Part shown: piece after piece, positions 60,901-64,000 of the stretch
Position numbering within the stretch: position 1 is the stretch's first letter
How the letters are laid out: the number at the start of each line of letters is the position of its first letter
NCBI RefSeq assembly: GCF_901709675.1
Contig: NC_051093.1
Span: 3,679,053 to 3,743,052 of the forward strand
Length of the DNA: 64,000 nt
Direction: 5' to 3'
Source of the DNA: Syngnathus acus
Taxonomy: Eukaryota > Chordata > Actinopteri > Syngnathiformes > Syngnathidae
Notes under the pieces: generated by a model
What the model was told of the DNA's origin: nothing
The model's database searches: none
Seen by the model: only the letters and a program-made list of their open reading frames with translations
Translations under genes and position numbers: made by a program

Positions 60901-63900
60901 TTGACGACCATTTGCCATGAATAACATCTGGCGACCACACACGAAGCAAATAATACTCTCATCTAAATGATCCATACCAATTGAAAATAAATATTGTGGT
61001 TTTACACATAAATAGCATTTTTTGGGGGGGGGGGGGTTGAACATGCTGTGGCTGATGGGGTGAGGGTTGGGCGGGCGACTTTCAAATAAACATTAAGCTT
61101 TCGGAAGTAATTTGAAATTTTTGAAATAAAGCAAACATCAAGAGGACGGAATTCTTGAATAAATTTAAATTGAGGAGTCCATGTATGTGGGGAAAATGGC
61201 CATATTTGAATGGATGACAACTGAAAAGCGTGTGTGGAGAAAAAAGGGGAGGGGGGGGTCAGGGAGGGAGGGGGCGGGCTTTAAGAGTTGACAGTTTTGC
61301 ACGGCGAACGAACGGCGAGTTACACTCCTGTTGTGATTGCTCTGCGTGTTCTCCCCTCGCTCGTCTTCCAGCTGGCGGCCTGACAGAGCTCGAGAGGCGA
61401 CGAGACACAAACACAAACAAAAGTAGCGGGCGTACATACACGTCAAAACATAAAACACTCAAATCATTCTGCATACATAAAACTGGATTTTTTTTTTTTT
61501 TTTTTTAAGAAAAACTGCAACATTGCTAAATAAAATAAAAAAAGCTACAATACCCACAATGCAGTTTAATTGGGAACATTTTCGGAGGCCTTAATGGAGC
61601 TAAAAAAAATATAATACAAACGCAATAACAATGTCGCTGTTAACTGACCAGCTCGTTATTATCTTTGCATTGACTCACATGAGCCTGTGTATAGAATCCT
61701 ACATATATAGATCAAGCGCATATCTGCAGCAATTAGCACCTTTTCTCGTGTTTGCCATTAGAAAATCTGTGCTTTGTAATTGACTTCACTTTGGTTAAGT
61801 ACCAGTTTATTTATCGGCTCGGACCTTCACCGTAAATGGAGTCAATTAAAAGCCACTCTTTTTTCTGATAGAAATCAAAGCGTCAAAGCCTGTTATGAAA
61901 AGACGATTAGTCTAAACAGAGACATCTCCTGCTACAGCGGCCCTTTAGTGGCCGATAAAATGATCAGGAGAACCTTCTGCCCCAAAATGGAGTTTTTTAA
62001 AAACTCTGCTTTACAGCATGGAGGAAGTAGAGAAACGACAACTACTATGTCTCACTTCCATTTACTCTAAAAGGAGGACAAATTAGCACAAGCGACCTCC
62101 AAGTCCCAGTTTGGGATGTAAGCTATTTGTTTCTTTTTTTTCATCCGATCAATGCGAATCACCAAGTTTGCCGGAGTCGCACGCAACGAACCCCGGAGAA
62201 CATCCTGAGGTGCAGCCTTGAAAGCTTTGTGAGAATCAAACTGTCGTTTGGTCAATAGCGAAAAGGAATAGGGGGAGCATCAAGCGATGTGTCTGATCCG
62301 AGCGACGATGGCGTCCATGTGGGCCCCGGGCAGTCGGCGGGTTGTCTCGAATATCGATAAGCGTGTACAGCGCCATCACAGTGGGGTTAAATCAGTGGGA
62401 CAAATGTGGAAGTTTGACTTCACCCCTGGATGCAAACCAAATCCAGCAAGCTTTACTCTCTATCAACTTTCGGTAAATATGTGAAATGGTGATTTTCATA
62501 AAAGGTAACACCCAACCAATTAGTTGACTAGTCAATGACATACAGAGGATTTTTGTCTGGCAAACATTGTGACAGTTTTTATAAGTCTGTGCAGGCCCAA
62601 AAATATTCGTTTAATAATTTACTTGAGGATTATTATTGAAATACAGACATAACATAAGACACATAAATACCCCCCACCAAAAAAATATGTAACAAAAAGA
62701 AATTTGCCGATTTTTGCCGATTTTTCTCCCTGTCAAAGTGAAATAATATAGGACAAAGTATCGTTAAAGTAATTTCTGGCTGCAAATTTTATCTTTATTT
62801 ATTATATGCATTTAAGGACCAAAAAAATCTGACAGTTATTTTTTAAAGGAATCGGCCCATTAATCATTTATTGCAATCTTATTCAGTCAAATATCGCAAA
62901 TGGCGTTAGCCTCAAAACACCCATATCAGTCACCCGAGTTAAGATTGAAAGTCTTCCTTGGAAGTGTCTGTGCAGACGGCATCCGTGATTGAGTGGGAGC
63001 ATATAAGCCATTTAGCGAAACACACCCGCACGCTCGATCCTGGCGCCGTGTAAATGTTGTCATCGGCGGCTTAGCGCTCGCTGGTGATTTGTATGAAAGA
63101 GACGAGTCTTTTCCTTTTGCCGACTTCCCGGGGAATCTTTGCCCCGGAGGTTAATAAAGCGTGAAGTGTGAAAAACTTGCCGAGATGGGATGAGTTAAAC
63201 ACCAGCTTCAAACCTTCGTGCGCTACTGTCTACATTTATTTGTGTGCGTTTTGCTCTTTTAGAAGAAGACTTAAATCCGTCGGACATCTGCTGCCACCGG
63301 CGGCGGCGACCACGTGAATGCAGAGTGTGACGAGAGTCGAGTCGAGCAACACTTCCCATTTGTTTTACTATTTTACAGTAAAAAAATATGACTGTGAAAT
63401 TACAGCTAGTTTCGTAAGTCGCTGCCACCACAGCAAACACGTAAAAAAAAAAATTGCTGTTATAGTTCCTTCAATGGAGAATTTTATCTGGCCCCCTCCT
63501 TTTAAATAAAAAAAGTTTTCCAAGTTTTTTTTTTTTTTTTTAATTCTGATACAAAAACTTTGATTGACAGAAGCTTTGCAGTGAGTCAGTGCAGTTCACA
63601 CTTTGACCTCCATCATGGATACAGCGCACACCTAAAGGAGAAACTTGACTTACAGACATTTTTGGCCGCAATTAAAAACGCCCTGACAAGAGCGGCAAGG
63701 CGAGAGGGAGTCCGAGACGTTCACAATTAAAGCGCTACTGCAAACCTTCGGAACACCGTGGAGGCCGAGACCTCACATCGCGCTATTACATGCACATTAT
63801 TTAATCCCCCAGCTCTGCCTGCTAACTACTGACATGTACACGCTCTGTCATGAAGCTCAGGGACAGGAGCAGATATTCCACTCCGGGCGCACTTTTTCCT

Positions 63901-64000
63901 TTAATGGCCTTTCGGGGGCAGGGTGTTTAACTGGGCCTGAAAATATAAATAAATAAGTCGTTGAAAATGTTTAATGACTTAGGAATTTGACAGTGGCCCA
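58000..64000. other. Gene-free region downstream of uncx
   Basis: No coding homology, RNA gene or recognised transposon. Short CA tract at 58,038-58,057, several poly-G runs (57,892, 58,499, 59,976, 61,024), and AT-rich blocks with TAATTA cores (for example 60,270-60,350 and 59,870-59,930). Best read as regulatory desert of uncx. Confidence 0.4.

Overview
This is a teleost nuclear genome window. Split genes with GT-AG introns, long CA microsatellites, CR1/L2-, Rex1- and Rex3-type LINEs, Tc1-like debris and a nuclear tRNA-Thr all point that way. A percomorph fish is likely, but I cannot name the species. Gene order left to right: mvp fragments (+), caskin2 fragment (+), tRNA-Thr(CGT) (-), axin1 (+), galr2 (-), zfand2 (-), uncx (+).

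Positions 1-2.7 kb are a patchwork of repeat ends. From 2.7 to 19.7 kb lies the strangest part. The first five coding exons of a major vault protein gene (+ strand) are tandemly repeated: three complete sets and one partial set. Each set alternates with the same block of antisense retroelement remains, read on the minus strand as gag/nucleocapsid, protease, a nested Rex1-like LINE, the start of RT, and RNase H. One 3,286-bp unit is repeated head-to-tail with identical encoded peptides. The array ends in two later, scrambled mvp exons and a stop. Nothing coding for the rest of the vault protein follows, so I call mvp a fragment here. However, the 591-nt exon 1-5 block is open and phase-symmetric in all three complete copies. 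A caskin2-like gene follows (ankyrin and SH3 exons only, with a frame-breaking deletion), ending at a Tc1-related repeat.

From 29.4 to 38.2 kb there is a complete axin1: RGS, GSK3- and beta-catenin-binding segments and DIX, 10 coding exons, 759 codons. One intron carries a near full-length, antisense Rex3/RTE-like LINE flanked by a perfect 12-bp target duplication. Galanin receptor 2 (two exons, minus) spans 41.8-44.0 kb; its intron holds a roughly 255-bp CA tract.

A minus-strand AN1-zinc-finger gene of the AIRAP/AIRAPL family (48.6-50.8 kb) sits beside the homeobox gene uncx (54.9-57.1 kb), matching the ZFAND2A-UNCX linkage of tetrapods. The encoded protein nevertheless has the two ubiquitin-interacting motifs and C-terminal CaaX box typical of ZFAND2B. 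The AT-rich intergenic DNA on both sides of uncx has no genes and looks like regulatory desert. A previously unannotated degenerate tandem repeat of about 100 bp lies just 3' of uncx.

The intact genes act in separate processes: Wnt destruction complex (axin1), neuropeptide signalling (galr2), proteotoxic stress (zfand2) and somite/neural patterning (uncx). No operon-like cooperation is implied.
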